Assembly (NCBI RefSeq): GCF_032118995.1
Contig: NC_092648.1
Span: forward strand, 3,673,001 to 3,737,000
Source of the DNA: Asterias amurensis
Lineage: Eukaryota; Echinodermata; Asteroidea; Forcipulatida; Asteriidae
Direction: 5' to 3'
DNA: 64,000 nucleotides
Shown here: piece by piece, positions 28,401 through 36,931 of the stretch
Numbering within the stretch: position 1 is the stretch's first letter
Layout: each line of letters opens with the position of its first letter
Made by a program: the position numbers and the translations under genes
Notes under the pieces: model-generated
Told to the model about the DNA's origin: nothing
Seen by the model: the letters and a program-made list of their open reading frames with translations, nothing else
The model's database searches: none

Positions 28401-30881
28401 CCAGCTTGCAATTTATCATTTAATGAATGCATCTACACAGTACACACAGTGAACCCTCCTACTGTCTGGCTGTTCAATAGACCGATCCAGTAGACTCCGC
28501 CCACGACGCACGTGTGAGCAAGAACACATGGGGCTCTCCAATGCCTTTCTGCACAACTCTGCCGCGCGCGCCAAGCATACGCGCACGCATAGTGTCGGAC
28601 CTTCGTTGCGTTGTGATTGGTCAATACGGAATGGGGCAGAGCTTAATGAATCGGTCTATTGCTAGTCTGCATATCATGTGGTCACACACAACAGTCAAAT
28701 GGTGTATAGTTTTCATTCCTCCTACCTGTTTTTCTTGTAGCACATTCCGATACTGCTGTGAGATAGTGTTTATCTGCAGCTCTGATGCCTCAGCCTTCTC
28801 AGTCAACTCATGGTTCAACTCATTCAGCCGCTCATTCTAATACAAAGAGAAAATAGAATAAATTTCTTAACAACCAAAAGGAAATATAATATGGTATGCA
28901 AAAAAATAGTTAACATGGTTAAGGGCCTGAAGTTTAGACCCTACAAAGCAGATTCATTCCCGAAGGCTAATGGTTTTGTTGCTTCAAGAGACTTCAGAAG
29001 ACTCTGCTCGGGCTAAAAGTGTCCTTTGATTACCATCACACTGCCACAATCTCTGTCTCGTTCCTTGTATATCATAGCAATTACAAATGCTGACTTCCAT
29101 CCTGTGAAAAACAAACCAACAAAAAAAGACAGAACTGAAAATCTGTACCTCTGAACGTTGGGCAATGATGAGTCCTTCTAATTCTCTGATCTTGCTTTCT
29201 GCAATCTTCAGCTCCGTGCCTTGATCTGAAAAAAATACACAAGGTAAATCCATTATCACTTCAACGGTTGTCCACTTGCCAGATGCCACTTCAAACACCA
29301 GGGGACCAGTCAGAATTCCGTACAATTAGTCTTGCTACAGGACTAGTTCATTGCTGAGTAAGCTAATTCATTGTCAAAGTCCCATCCCTACATAAAAATC
29401 TTAAAATATTGACCAGTGAAAAAGCTGGCAGGCTAGTGAAATGAGCAGGTAGTATGTACTTTTCCATGCAGAGCAATGTTTTGAAGTATGAGATCTATTT
29501 AAGCGCATAAACACAATATACTTTACATCTCATCTGAATGATGTTGCAATAATGGTTTTAGTGCCTTGCTAAAAGGACACAAGTGTCATGACCGAGACTC
29601 GAACCCGAACTCTGCTGATCGGCAACACCAGAGCTTGTGTCTGGTGTTCTTATCCGCTTGGCAATGACACGCCATATCATTAAGATTTAAGAAGACAACT
29701 GCCTTCGTCATCCAAGTAGTTGCAAAATAAAGAGTGATAAATAATTCACCAAAAATACTGTAAACAATAATGAATAACTACTAACTCATAAAATTATCAA
29801 AAGAGCACACACATAACATTTATTATTATTATAGTAAATACCCTTAAAAAAAAAAAAGAAATTCAATAAATTAAAGAGCAGGCGGGAAGAATAAAACAAC
29901 TATCAACCAAAAATAACAAAGACTCCGAACCCCCAAATCAGTCTAACAAAAAAGGCCCCCCCCCCAAAAAAAAAAAAAACCGGGGGTAATTGAACAGACA
30001 AAACAAAAGAATCATAACTTAAATTTGGATATTATTTTTATAAATAATATATTTTATATTGAATTGAATTATCAAAACAACAACAAAAACATCAAGTGCA
30101 ACAGATTTGGTATAGGAACTGTGATACATTTTATAAAGTATTTCATACAAAACCTCCTGCCCACACTTCTTGCTTGGCTAGACTGTATTGTCAAATAAGT
30201 AAATCAAGACTCCGAACCCCCAAATCAGTCTAACAAAAAAGGCCCCCCCCCCAAAAAAAAAAAAAAAAAATGGGGGTAATTGAACAGACAAAACAAAAGA
30301 ATCATAACTTAAATTTGGATATTATTTTTATAAATAATATATTTTATATTGAATTGAATTATCAAAACAACAACAAAAACATCAAGTGCAACAGATTTGG
30401 TATAGGAACTGTGATACATTTTATAAAGTATTTCATACAAAACCTCCTGCCCACACTTCTTGCTTGGCTAGACTGTATTGTCAAATAAATAAATCAGAAT
30501 GTGTTTGTTTTTAATTTCTACAAATCTCAAGTCCATGATTCAACATTTTTCCTACATGTTAATAAAACTGTTCTTTTGCAAGCTTGTTTATTATTATTAA
30601 TCATAGTAGTGTTCTCAGTAGTACGTAGTGTTCTAATTAAAGTGGGTTCAAAGGTAGAAATAATAGCAGGCCGGTGTATCTTCTTCACAAGAGAAGCCGG
30701 GCCGTCTATCGAGCCATTTCACCGGGGATTATGATCAATCAAACAGCACTGACTCACCACTGACTTCCTCGGTCCCTTCAGCCAATACATCACGAGTGAA
30801 ACTCGCAGCTGTGTTCGCCGCATTCGATAACTGCCCGGTCAAATTTCCAGTTATATTCTTTAGGTCTCCAAACCAAGCCAT
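4427..30881 (-). CDS. TRIP11: Thyroid receptor-interacting protein 11 (golgin GMAP-210), complete, 22 coding exons
   Basis: In vertebrates this golgin sits on cis-Golgi membranes, tethers curved vesicles, anchors IFT20 and supports ciliary trafficking. Coding exons in transcript order: 30881-30758, 29225-29149, 28836-28726, 27878-27597, 26908-26831, 25829-25581, 25330-25178, 24219-24000, 22760-22717, 18293-18159, 17804-17200, 16286-16124, 15586-15452, 14762-10836, 10227-10034, 8969-8806, 7780-7677, 6816-6717, 6198-6117, 5776-5662, 5233-5129, 4771-4427. All junctions are GT-AG, phases match, and the sum is 7512 nt (2503 aa plus TAA). Residues 1-41 form a short Ser/Thr/Gly-rich amphipathic stretch like the ALPS lipid-packing sensor, followed by TEEV. 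Exon 4 carries DFGDIISSQHEVNRLSNEVS, a family hallmark. Most of residues 70-2300 is heptad coiled coil. Residues about 2313-2360 (KVDKPLMKNLVLGYFH...) match the GRAB Arf1-binding domain, followed by a Pro/Ser-rich tail ending in SDILQ. The human protein is about 1979 aa, so this one is about 500 residues longer. The start is the first ATG and fits the family N-terminus. Confidence 0.96.
6240..6420 (+). mobile_element. tRNA-type SINE
   Basis: GTCTGGAGCATCAAACTCAA resembles the tRNA-like head and GTGTGGGTTCGAATCCCGGT the B box, followed by the common body TGACACTTGTG TTCCTGAGCAA. It lies between TRIP11 exons 18 and 19. Confidence 0.75.
7235..7622. mobile_element. MITE, GTGTCC-TIR family
   Basis: A full-length copy in the TRIP11 intron between exons 17 and 18. 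Both termini are recognisable (ACACTGGACACTATTGG at the left, GTGTCCACTGCCTTT at the right) and the paired GAGACCTCA/TGAGGTCTC centre is kept. Confidence 0.85.
8054..8296. mobile_element. Foldback MITE, TTGCTTAGCATGAAATTT family
   Basis: The ends GGGCCAATTTCATAGCGCTG and AGCGCTATGAAATTGGGCCC pair. Inside, TTGCTTAGCATGAAATTT and its inverse complement, then GGTTGGTAAT, extend the arms, so almost the whole element can fold on itself. Confidence 0.87.
9019..9339. mobile_element. Foldback MITE with TTAAAGG termini
   Basis: Left arm motifs (CAGATTTACACTAAACTTAC, GAAGATAATGATAGT, ACTACAGCACCTCA in inverse) recur in inverted order on the right arm. The element is 0.32 kb in the TRIP11 intron between exons 15 and 16. 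Confidence 0.85.
9650..10026. mobile_element. Diverged MITE of a GTGTCC-related subfamily
   Basis: It keeps the body motif AAATAACAAACCTGTGAAAAT and the right end GTGTCCAATGGCTTTA. The interior differs (CACGTTTGGCCGTGTCATGA). The same interior recurs near 61005-61060. It ends about 7 bp from TRIP11 exon 15. Confidence 0.65.
10320..10540. mobile_element. Diverged copy of the ACTGTCCTGCTT MITE
   Basis: GACACCATGTGTATTATCTA, then AAGAACTGTCCTGCTT and GTCTCAACGTTTCGATGCTC, follow the same order as in the complete element at 35384-35732. It lies between TRIP11 exons 14 and 15. Confidence 0.7.
10836..14762 (-). other. TRIP11: Giant coiled-coil exon 14 of TRIP11
   Basis: This single 3927-nt exon encodes residues 793-2101, more than half of the protein, with no interruption. 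The acceptor lies at 14763-14764 and the donor at 10834-10835, and both ends are phase 0. The translation is almost entirely Glu/Lys/Gln/Leu-rich heptads with phrases shared with vertebrate GMAP-210, such as ENGVIEE, VLNEKTREC and MLVDL. Open frames on the opposite strand here are shadows of the biased coiled-coil codon use. Confidence 0.95.
15092..15428. mobile_element. MITE, GTGTCC-TIR family, diverged
   Basis: Copy between TRIP11 exons 13 and 14. The left end is changed (ACACTTGACACTATTGG) and the right end reads ATAGTGTCCAGTGCCTTTA. The interior is shortened near the centre. Confidence 0.8.
16487..16696. repeat. 42-bp minisatellite, five units
   Basis: Unit: AAAACAGTACAGTCATTATA then TATGAATGTGGAGGCATGAT and TC. 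Five nearly identical copies in TRIP11 intron 11. 42 is divisible by three, so an open frame on the minus strand appears, but it has no link to neighbouring exons. Confidence 0.92.
16780..17146 (-). pseudogene. LINE reverse-transcriptase C-terminal fragment
   Basis: Read on the minus strand, AFKALHGSAPPYIHDLLTPR then LRSISNTLHVPRTRLASYGD and RAYSNIAP match the C-terminal region of non-LTR reverse transcriptases. A stop codon then interrupts the expected AP-LWNSLP motif (*HLNSLPEYP) before LFQQKLKTHLF. It is a 5'-truncated, dead copy in TRIP11 intron 11. Confidence 0.75.
17885..18040 (-). mobile_element. Diverged tRNA-type SINE
   Basis: On the plus strand, GATTAAGGACACAAGTGTGT then AACTCGAACCCACACTTTGC is the inverse of the SINE body and B box. 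TRIP11 intron 10. Confidence 0.6.
18699..18900. mobile_element. Foldback MITE with GGGAGTTTTCGTTT termini
   Basis: Inverted ends of about 40 bp: GGGAGTTTTCGTTTACGACG on the left and CGTCGAAAACGAAAACTCCC on the right. The flanks read TA on both sides, consistent with a Tc1/mariner-type target duplication. It lies in the TRIP11 intron between exons 9 and 10. Confidence 0.86.
19060..19150. mobile_element. Body fragment of the satellite-bearing MITE
   Basis: TGGTTCTGAAACAGTTCAAC then GATCAGTGCGC and TCTTCAGGAG match blocks that precede single satellite units at 42190-42350 and 45740-45900. An inverted end (ATGACACCATGTAAAAG) lies just left at 19017. Confidence 0.6.
19225..19340 (+). mobile_element. 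tRNA-like SINE head
   Basis: GGTGCCTTAGGCATCCGGTT and a B box CCCGGTTCGAATCCCACC, immediately before the 68-bp satellite. Confidence 0.5.
19350..21120. repeat. 68-bp satellite array, about 26 units, in TRIP11 intron 9
   Basis: The unit begins TTACTAGATTGTATCTCCAC, continues CATGCAAAGTTTCAAATCCT, then ACTCATGTACATGGTGTTAC and TGCAAACC. The period is 68 bp and central units are nearly identical. The second and last units share an ACATGTACT insertion. No conserved reading frame runs through it; short open frames are by-products of the period. It is not a CRISPR array because there are no unique spacers. Confidence 0.95.
21421..21785 (+). mobile_element. Three to four tRNA-like SINE heads in tandem
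   Basis: B-box-like sequences GGTTCGATTCCTGGTCGAGA, GGGTTCGAATCCCAGTCATG, GGGTTCGAAACCAGATTGTG and GGGTTCGAGTCCCAGTCATT follow one another about 75-105 bp apart. The first three each have a GGACTC/CAGACTC plus AAGTTCTGATGG block upstream. Confidence 0.75.
21786..22009. mobile_element. Foldback MITE with ATAGACCCTTCCCAT termini
   Basis: The left end AATAGACCCTTCCCATGAAA pairs with the right end CATGGGAGGGTCCATT. The interior is CpG-rich with GCGCGTGCGCAC and ACGCATGCGTGAATG motifs. It lies in TRIP11 intron 9, right of the 68-bp satellite. Confidence 0.85.
22901..23283. mobile_element. MITE, GTGTCC-TIR family, full copy
   Basis: Copy between TRIP11 exons 8 and 9 with intact inverted termini and the palindromic centre GAGGTCTCGAAATCAA. 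A fragment of a related element (GGCACTGGACACGTTGG) lies just left at about 22830-22895. Confidence 0.88.
23465..23815 (+). mobile_element. Long tRNA-type SINE subfamily
   Basis: TGTGGCTGAGGGGTCTAACT then GGGGCATGACACTTTAGTCC and a body with GACTGTGAAGGGGGTAACCC that matches, in inverse, the copy at 38655-38962. Confidence 0.7.
24259..24436. mobile_element. Foldback MITE, GTTCATACTTCCTGCGAATG family
   Basis: The ends AAGCCCGATTCATACTTCC and GGAAGTATGAACCGGGCTT pair. It lies 39 bp upstream of TRIP11 exon 8. Confidence 0.84.
24553..24748. repeat. Dispersed CCTTGGTGCCC-rich repeat, representative copy
   Basis: Shares GGCAATCGCCTCTGTTGCCT and AGGGCACCCTATGG with pieces near 2150-2300, 3195-3290, 33320-33430, 33768-33930, 41036-41240, 55437-55670, 56140-56165 and 56578-56700. 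Copies vary in length and orientation and always contain GATACTTCACGGAGGC, CTTGAAATG and GTAGAAATTTACAATTGCC motifs. The type is unassigned. Confidence 0.7.
24826..24993. mobile_element. Foldback MITE, GTTCATACTTCCTGCGAATG family
   Basis: A second copy about 0.4 kb away in the same intron. Left end AGCCGGTTCATACTTCCTGC, right end GGTATGAACCGGGAT. Confidence 0.83.
26945..27560. repeat. Degenerate tandem repeat left of TRIP11 exon 4
   Basis: About six units of 70-120 bp share GTGATATTGAATGGTCAGAC then AGTAGGAGGGTTGACTGTG and GGCTGGCAT. They end about 37 bp before exon 4. Confidence 0.8.
27945..28125 (+). mobile_element. tRNA-type SINE, AATATGCCTGTGA tail family
   Basis: B box GGTCGTGGGTTCGAATCCGA followed by GAGTAATATGCCTGTGATAT, GGACTCGGGGAAAG and GTGTTAACACACATCAGTGT. 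The tail matches 39150-39256. TRIP11 intron 3. Confidence 0.75.
28150..28725. repeat. Same degenerate repeat, inverted, right of TRIP11 exon 4
   Basis: Units read CAGTGAACCCTCCTACTGTC and TATGCCAGCCTGCAAT, the inverse complement of the units at 26945-27560. The MITE at 28478-28661 interrupts the last one. A small piece (CTCTCCTACTGACTGGTCAT) also lies near 27950. Confidence 0.8.
28478..28661. mobile_element. Foldback MITE with AATAGACCGAT termini
   Basis: The left end AATAGACCGATCCAGTAG and the right end ATGAATCGGTCTATT pair. The middle is GC- and CpG-rich. It is inserted in the degenerate tandem repeat right of TRIP11 exon 4. Confidence 0.8.
29560..29680 (-). mobile_element. Short tRNA-type SINE
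   Basis: Plus-strand AAGGACACAAGTGTCATGAC then CGAGACTCGAACCCGAACTC and TTATCCGCTTGGCAATGACA is the inverse of the family head. TRIP11 intron 1. Confidence 0.72.
29921..30494. repeat. 287-bp tandem duplication in TRIP11 intron 1
   Basis: Positions 29921-30207 and 30208-30494 are direct copies starting GACTCCGAACCCCCAAATCA. They differ in the length of the C and A runs, one base after them, and a GTAAATC/AATAAATC end. The near identity points to a recent event. Confidence 0.92.
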
Positions 30882-31770
30882 GTTTAGGCTTCTCTTTTCA
30901 CCTCAAAATCCTTAACTACAAGTTCATTTTAAACACCTTTTTAAAGAGAATATCGTGACACATTAAAAAACGCCTCCACGTCTAAAATAAAATCCACGTA
31001 AAAATTGCCAACGTAAGTTGCCAACACGGAGCTTGTATGGATCCCCGACGATATTGTACGGCTTAACCAGCAGTTTAAATTTGGAGTCTGGCTGATGAAT
31101 AATTCATGAATTGACCCTAATTAGTATTCACCATATTCATCTTTCTTTTTTGTGAACACAAATATTACTTTTAATCATAACCTTGAGTTTGTCGCAGGCT
31201 TTTGTTATTTTTGGCTATCAAAATAACGATCCAAAGAATATTACAAATGTCAACAATTGGATATAAAATAATAAAGAATGTGTACAAAATCTTTTGACCC
31301 GCAAAGGTCATAATAGGCCTTCAAAATATATTTTATGTTACCGTAATAACGACAAAAATGCCAGTATGTCTTTTTTGTTTTAACCCACGGGAATTTTTTT
31401 CCATTTAAATTATTATTTTTCACCATTTATATTCAGCTTGTCTTTTGACATTAGTATTCTTTTGTACAGTTTTATACAAAACTTTGTTCTTTTAAGTAAA
31501 ATAAAAAATAGAGAAAACAAATATCACCTGCCATTTTAGGGTCGGTTATGTTACGCTAAACATGTATTTGTTTTAAACCTCATTAGTCTGGTGCCATCGA
31601 GAACCGCGATGACCGTACATTCTGAATTCTGATGCCGTGGTTTGGACCAAAACTACGGCGGACATCCCAAGGTTCACCACTGCTCAGCTCTCGGTGCAGT
31701 TGTACTAAAACTTTTGCAAGCTACTCATCTGTGTGTAAAATATCAGCACGTCTTACACAAAGGAATCACA
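30882..31770. promoter_or_regulatory. Shared 5' region of TRIP11 and MBIP, putative bidirectional promoter
   Basis: The two start codons point away from each other with 889 bp between them. The gap must hold both 5' UTRs and core promoters. I see no clear TATA box in a convincing position. A small palindrome, AATTCATGAATT, lies near 31104. The reading frame upstream of the MBIP ATG is open back to about 31640 but has no earlier ATG. No SINE or foldback element was recognised, unlike the surrounding DNA, which fits a constrained region. Confidence 0.6.
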
Positions 31771-34700
31771 ATGGATCTCGATGACAATGTTCGAAGTATT
31801 TTAACGTGTTTGCAGAACTTTTTAACCGAGGTAAAAATAAATGTGAAATTTGAAATTTTATTGATTTCTGTTTTTCATTCCTAGAAATCCAATTCTCGCC
31901 TGCAAACTAATGAATACTCCAATTTGTACTCAACAGCTGTTTCTATTTTGAACGCTAGAAAGGCACAGATCTAATTTACAGACACATCATGACATTGATG
32001 CATCTTTGTTGTGGTATTTTGTATTTATGTTGCCCCCAGCTGTCACCAACCAGCAATATTGACAACAATACAATACATAAACAATTTTAATATAGGCCTA
32101 CCACTGTAATGTTTTATTTTCCTTTGTTTGCTTATAATATTGGGCCTATGTCACTGTTATGTGTACTGTTTAATTTTATGCTAAGTGTAAGTTAGTGTTT
32201 ATTTTTACAGATAACAACATTCTATTTCATTCCTTAGACTTGGACTTGGTGATTTAAGTTAGTCCCATTTTCATTCTGGTGTGGCACTGGTACAGCTCCT
32301 GGCTATGCTTTATAATAGTCAAAAGTTAGTTGCGACTAGGCCTAGTTGCGACAATCGTAATCCAATGCCCCCACCTCTCATTTGTCTCCATTGTGTAAAA
32401 GGTCACTGACCAGCAGAGGATGTCACAACTACCCCCCCCCCTTCCCAAAACTTACGATACCTACACCATGTAATGTAGCATGCCTAGGCCCCTGATACTT
32501 AACCCAATGACCTAATCATAACAATGTTGTGAGGAATACACTTTTTTTATTGTAGGATGTGAGGGGCATGATGAAGACACTTACTATAATTACTTCTCGT
32601 CATCACCCACGAGTAGATGGGTACCTGCAGGGGTAGAGATTCTTGATGTGATGAGCATCCTGTGCGTCTATACATAAACAATAGGTTGCCGGTGGTGCAT
32701 AATCCTAAGGAGTTGATACAGTTCATCAAGAATGCTTATGCCCCCAAGTGTCATGATCAGGATTCGAACCCACACACCAATGGTTCAGCAGCCATCAAAA
32801 CTTGAGTCCGATGCACTAGACCGCTCGGCCACGACACAACACAAATGCTGAAATAGTGTTTCTAAAACCTGTTTAATTTGACTTTTCTCCTCAGACAAAC
32901 CTATCCTGTAGCGTTTCGCTGACCGTGGATCCATCAGCCATCTGCACAATCAATGCATCACAACTCAACACCCATTTGAAAAAGCTCATATCTTCATTAC
33001 AGGTTGGTTCAAACCCTCACTCTGGCATAGTTGTTTGTTTGTTTGTTTATGTTTTTATCTCAGTTTAATCGGGTGATGGGGTGATACATCAAAGAGACAT
33101 AGAGGATTAAGAGATTCGGTTTTGACAGTCTGACTGAGCCCCTCTTTTGACAAACTAGCGGAACTTTAAATCTGAAAATTTTGGACAAACTAGCACACAA
33201 CAACATTCAGCCAATGATATAGGACCCTACATGTATGTCTTCCTTTGACCTCAGTGCAAGGTTACGTTCTGAGCTTGTGCTGTCATACATGCAAGAGGTC
33301 TCTGGAATCTTATCTTTGAAAGGGCAAGGCCACTTCATTTTGCAAGGTGCATTTTTACTGGCGAATCTCAAAGTCTTGATCCTATGGGAAGATTTAAAAG
33401 GGGCACCAAGGCCAAAACCAGGGCAACAGAGACTGTGGCCTCTAGGTAGTTCCAGGCTAGCGGTCTATATTCACCAAGTATTCTATATCCCATCTACTTA
33501 AGGCATTAATTTGTTTTTTTTTCCCCTTTTTAACAGACTTTGGTTCATGACCAGATGACAGATGAGGAGGAAGAGGCCACCCCAGGATCCATGGATTCTA
33601 CAACATCTCAAGCAATTAAGGATGAAGATCAGAAGCCATCCATCACAGTAGATCCATCGGTGGTGCAGATTAGCGCATCCAATGCAGAGGTAGGCATGCT
33701 GTACATCATCCTTGTCATCATTGCATGGCTGAGACTGAAGTATTGGCAAGCATCCTCCGCTAGACCTTAACGGGCCTGATACTTCACAGAGGCAACGAAG
33801 GCGATTGCCTCCATGCCCCCTGGGCTTGGTGCCCTTGAAATGATCCAGTAGAAAGTTACATTTGCCTCTTAGGGTGCCCTTTATTACCAAGGAGAAAATG
33901 CCTTGGTGCCCTTGCCTGGCCTTCTTAATGTTCATTATTACTGGTAGATTTCATTTTCATTTATTCTGGTTGTGAAGCCAAGGACTCTAAAAAAAAAAGT
34001 GAACTTAGTCATTGTTCTAGCCAAGAACCCAATGGAGAGAAAACAAGGAAGAATTAGAATTGGGAGAAAAAACGCGGAGAATTATTCCAGGGAAAACCAA
34101 CGCAGTCTAGGGACTGAAAACCAGAAACACTGGGCCAAACCCCTTCTCTTAATGCTAAGTGTGACTGGGTTCTTATACATGCCGTACACAATGCACCGAA
34201 CCTACATACATTATGTACCATCATAAGAATGAAGCATTTATAGTAAAGTGCCTTGCTGAAGGACACAAGTGTTAAAACAACCTATTAAAAAAGACATGCT
34301 GTCTCATTCTGAAACTTTTTTGATTAATTTTTAAGATTGAGAGACGAATCCGTTCCTTCATGGAGAAGAAACAGCTGGAAGTTGACGATATCAACAGGCG
34401 AGAGTTCTACTCAGTCCCAGTGACATCCAAACATCACCATCAGCTTAACAGCTGTGCACGCACTGATGCCATCTTCAGACCAAGAGCTGGCTACAAAAGT
34501 CACGTCAAGGGTAAATTAAATCACAGTAGATTTATTTCATTGTTTTGCATTGTATGAAATGCTTTGTACACTACACCAACTGTGCAACAGTTGTTGATTA
34601 GTATTTCTTCCAGAAAAACTAAATACTAATCACCTTTTGCAAGTGTATTGTAGAATTTGGTGGTTATGGATTTGAATCCCACCATTTTTAAGTAGCTTTC

Positions 34701-36931
34701 AGGGGTTTGATTCCATACAGGAGGGTTTAAAAAGAGCCAAGTTTCCAGTGTGTATTACTCAGTGTAAGAGTAGAACCTGTCATTTGATACCCAGAATAGC
34801 AAGTCTGCAGATCTACCGACTTGATTGTTTTAATCTTCCTAGTTTTACTTGGAAAAAGTGTAGGATTTGTTTAATTTGGGGGCAATTGACCAAATTTCAA
34901 AAAGAGTGAACTGTGTCTTGTGTGTATATCAAGCGGAGCCCAGGCTGGACTCTGTGTTAGTGTTGAAGTTAGCCGTGCACCAAGTGCTTCAACTCCTTAA
35001 TTATATCTTTCCAATCATCTCTTCTCTAAACTTTTTTTTTCAGTATCCCGGGTGGTTAATGTGCACGGACCCCAGACAAGACCAACAATGGTGTCCTATC
35101 GCCCGATGGCAGGCCGGTCACCCAGCAGTAGAGCAAGGCGTTGTTTGACCCGCATGAGCACCCAGCAGGGTATAGAGGAGAGGTTGCATAATATGGAGTC
35201 ACACCTCAAACTCGCTCAAGGTAAGATCATAGGGCTTTAATCCTGAAACCTACACCCTGATTACTTAGCCCTAAGAATTGCAGTCCAATGCGCCAAGACC
35301 ACAACAGGCCTAGCAGTGCAATGGGTTACCTCTTTTTGTCTTTGTTGCCTGTCCGAGTCAATTATCTCTTATATATATTTGGTGCGCGGTAACACCATGT
35401 GTGTATCTACTTGCCAGGTAGAGTTTGTTCTTAGAGAACTGTCTTGCTTTATTCTACTACCGCGGAGTAGATGTTCGGGGGTTCGGGAGACTTCTTAGTT
35501 CTGAAAAGAACTGTCCTGCTTTTTTAACTATTACCCGGGCGGATGGTATAGAAAATAGGCTGGGACTACTACTTTAGCTTATAGGATCGTGATTAACTGT
35601 ACTACCGCGGAGTCAGATCTTAAATTGGTCTCAACGTTTCGACTAGCTTGCTCTAGTCATCCAGGAGACTGAAGAGGTAAGAGAAGAGTGGGCTTATCTA
35701 CCTGGCAAGTAGATACACACATGTTGTTACCGCAAACCAAATACGTATTGATACCTCACCATGCAATGCCTTAAATCCTACAACAATTATCTCTTGTTAT
35801 GAATCCTAGGCGAGGTTCCGCGATCGGGAGTCTACCAGAGACTGAAAGAATTGGAGAGCAGGATTCTACACCTGGAGGGATTGTCACCGGAGTACTTTGA
35901 TGCTGCTACAGTAAGTGCGCACCAAATAATTTTTCAAATTTCGCTGCTTTTTGGTGGAACATCAAACTATCCTATGTTTAATTTGCATTACTGATAAAGA
36001 AGATTGTCACTGTTTTACCCATACACCAATGTGTGATAAAAGGTATACGTAATCACTCTTAAAACAAGTGGCAATAACAAGTTTTGTTTTAGAAGCCTAC
36101 AGCAGCTTTCGACAGTATAAAGCATTTTGAGAAACGTTTCACTTTGAAGCACTGTGGTTATGTAAAAAGATATCGGTTTCTTTCCAACAAGTTTGAATCT
36201 GAGAAGCATTACTGTCAGTAATGCTTCTCAGATTGTGTATTGGCCTGATTCAACACCTGCTTCAATGTAAAGCATAATCAGTGAAAATGCAAAGGATGTT
36301 TTATTGTGGCCTGTTTCTTTAAAGGGAAGGTACATGTTTGGTAATTACTCAAAACAAATATTAACTTAAAAACCGACTTGGTAACAAGCATTGGAAAGCT
36401 GTTGATAGTATAAAACATTGTAGGAAATGACTCCCTCTGAAGTAACGTAGTTTTTGAGAAAGAGGTAACTTCTCACTAAAATAATAAAAGACTTCTAGCT
36501 AGAAGTCTTTTATTCCTATCTGAAAGCACACAAATTCGTCCAACAAGGGTGTTCTTTCTTTCATCATTTTGTCACAACTTCGATGACCAATTGAGCCCAA
36601 ATTTTCACAGCTTATATGGATACATCAAGTGAAGACACTGGTCTTTGACAATTACCAATAGTGTACAGTGCCTTTAATGGAGGCTTTCCCGTGATGAATA
36701 CTAATTATCTTGAAGCTTACTTGTTTTCTCTCTTGCCGTTTTGATTGATAGCAATCTATGTTGAAGTGTCAGCGAGTCGACAGTCACGAATCCGATGTCA
36801 TGGCGGACATCGGCATCCATGAGATTGACAACAGAATAAAGAAGTTACAAGAATCCCTGCTGAGAAAAAGCACAGAGGCTGGTAAATTACAGAGCACCAG
36901 TGGAACCGTCTCCTTATTACACAAGACATGA
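31771..36931 (+). CDS. MBIP: MAP3K12-binding inhibitory protein 1, complete, 7 coding exons
   Basis: MBIP binds and inhibits the kinase MAP3K12 (DLK) and is a structural subunit of the ATAC histone acetyltransferase complex in metazoans. Exons: 31771-31830, 32895-33002, 33537-33689, 34336-34510, 35044-35220, 35810-35910, 36752-36931. They sum to 954 nt (317 aa plus TGA) with GT-AG ends and matching phases. Diagnostic stretches are DPSVVQISASNAEIERRI (residues about 98-113), NSCARTDAIF, GYKSHVKVSRVVN, GPQTRP, and the C-terminal coiled coil KELESRILHLEGLSPEYFD followed by IHEIDNRIKKLQESLLRKS. All have close counterparts in human MBIP (344 aa). The N-terminus is short and weakly conserved. The start ATG has a favourable context (TCACAATGG) and no upstream in-frame ATG. 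Introns 5 and 6 carry MITEs. The gene diverges from TRIP11 and converges on KIZ. Confidence 0.93.
32560..32842 (-). mobile_element. tRNA-type SINE
   Basis: The inverse strand begins TGTCGTGGCCGAGCGGTCTA, with B box GTGTGGGTTCGAATCCTGAT. The body contains the GGTACCTGCAGGGGTAGAG block shared with other copies. MBIP intron 1. Confidence 0.8.
35384..35732. mobile_element. MITE with CTACTTGCCAGGTAG inverted ends, followed by one satellite-like unit
   Basis: The left end GGTAACACCATGTGTGTATC then TACTTGCCAGGTAG is mirrored by CTACCTGGCAAGTAGATACA then CACATGTTGTTACC. Immediately right (35733-35790) is one unit related to the 68-bp satellite (GCAAACC ... CACCATGCAATGCCTTAAAT). It lies in MBIP intron 5, 78 bp before exon 6. 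Confidence 0.85.
36321..36675. mobile_element. MITE, GTGTCC-TIR family, in MBIP intron 6
   Basis: The left end is diverged (AAAGGGAAGGTACATG) and the right end reads GTGTACAGTGCCTTTA. The centre is a near-perfect palindrome, AGACTTCTAGCTAGAAGTCT, different from the GAGACC centre of other copies. Confidence 0.8.
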
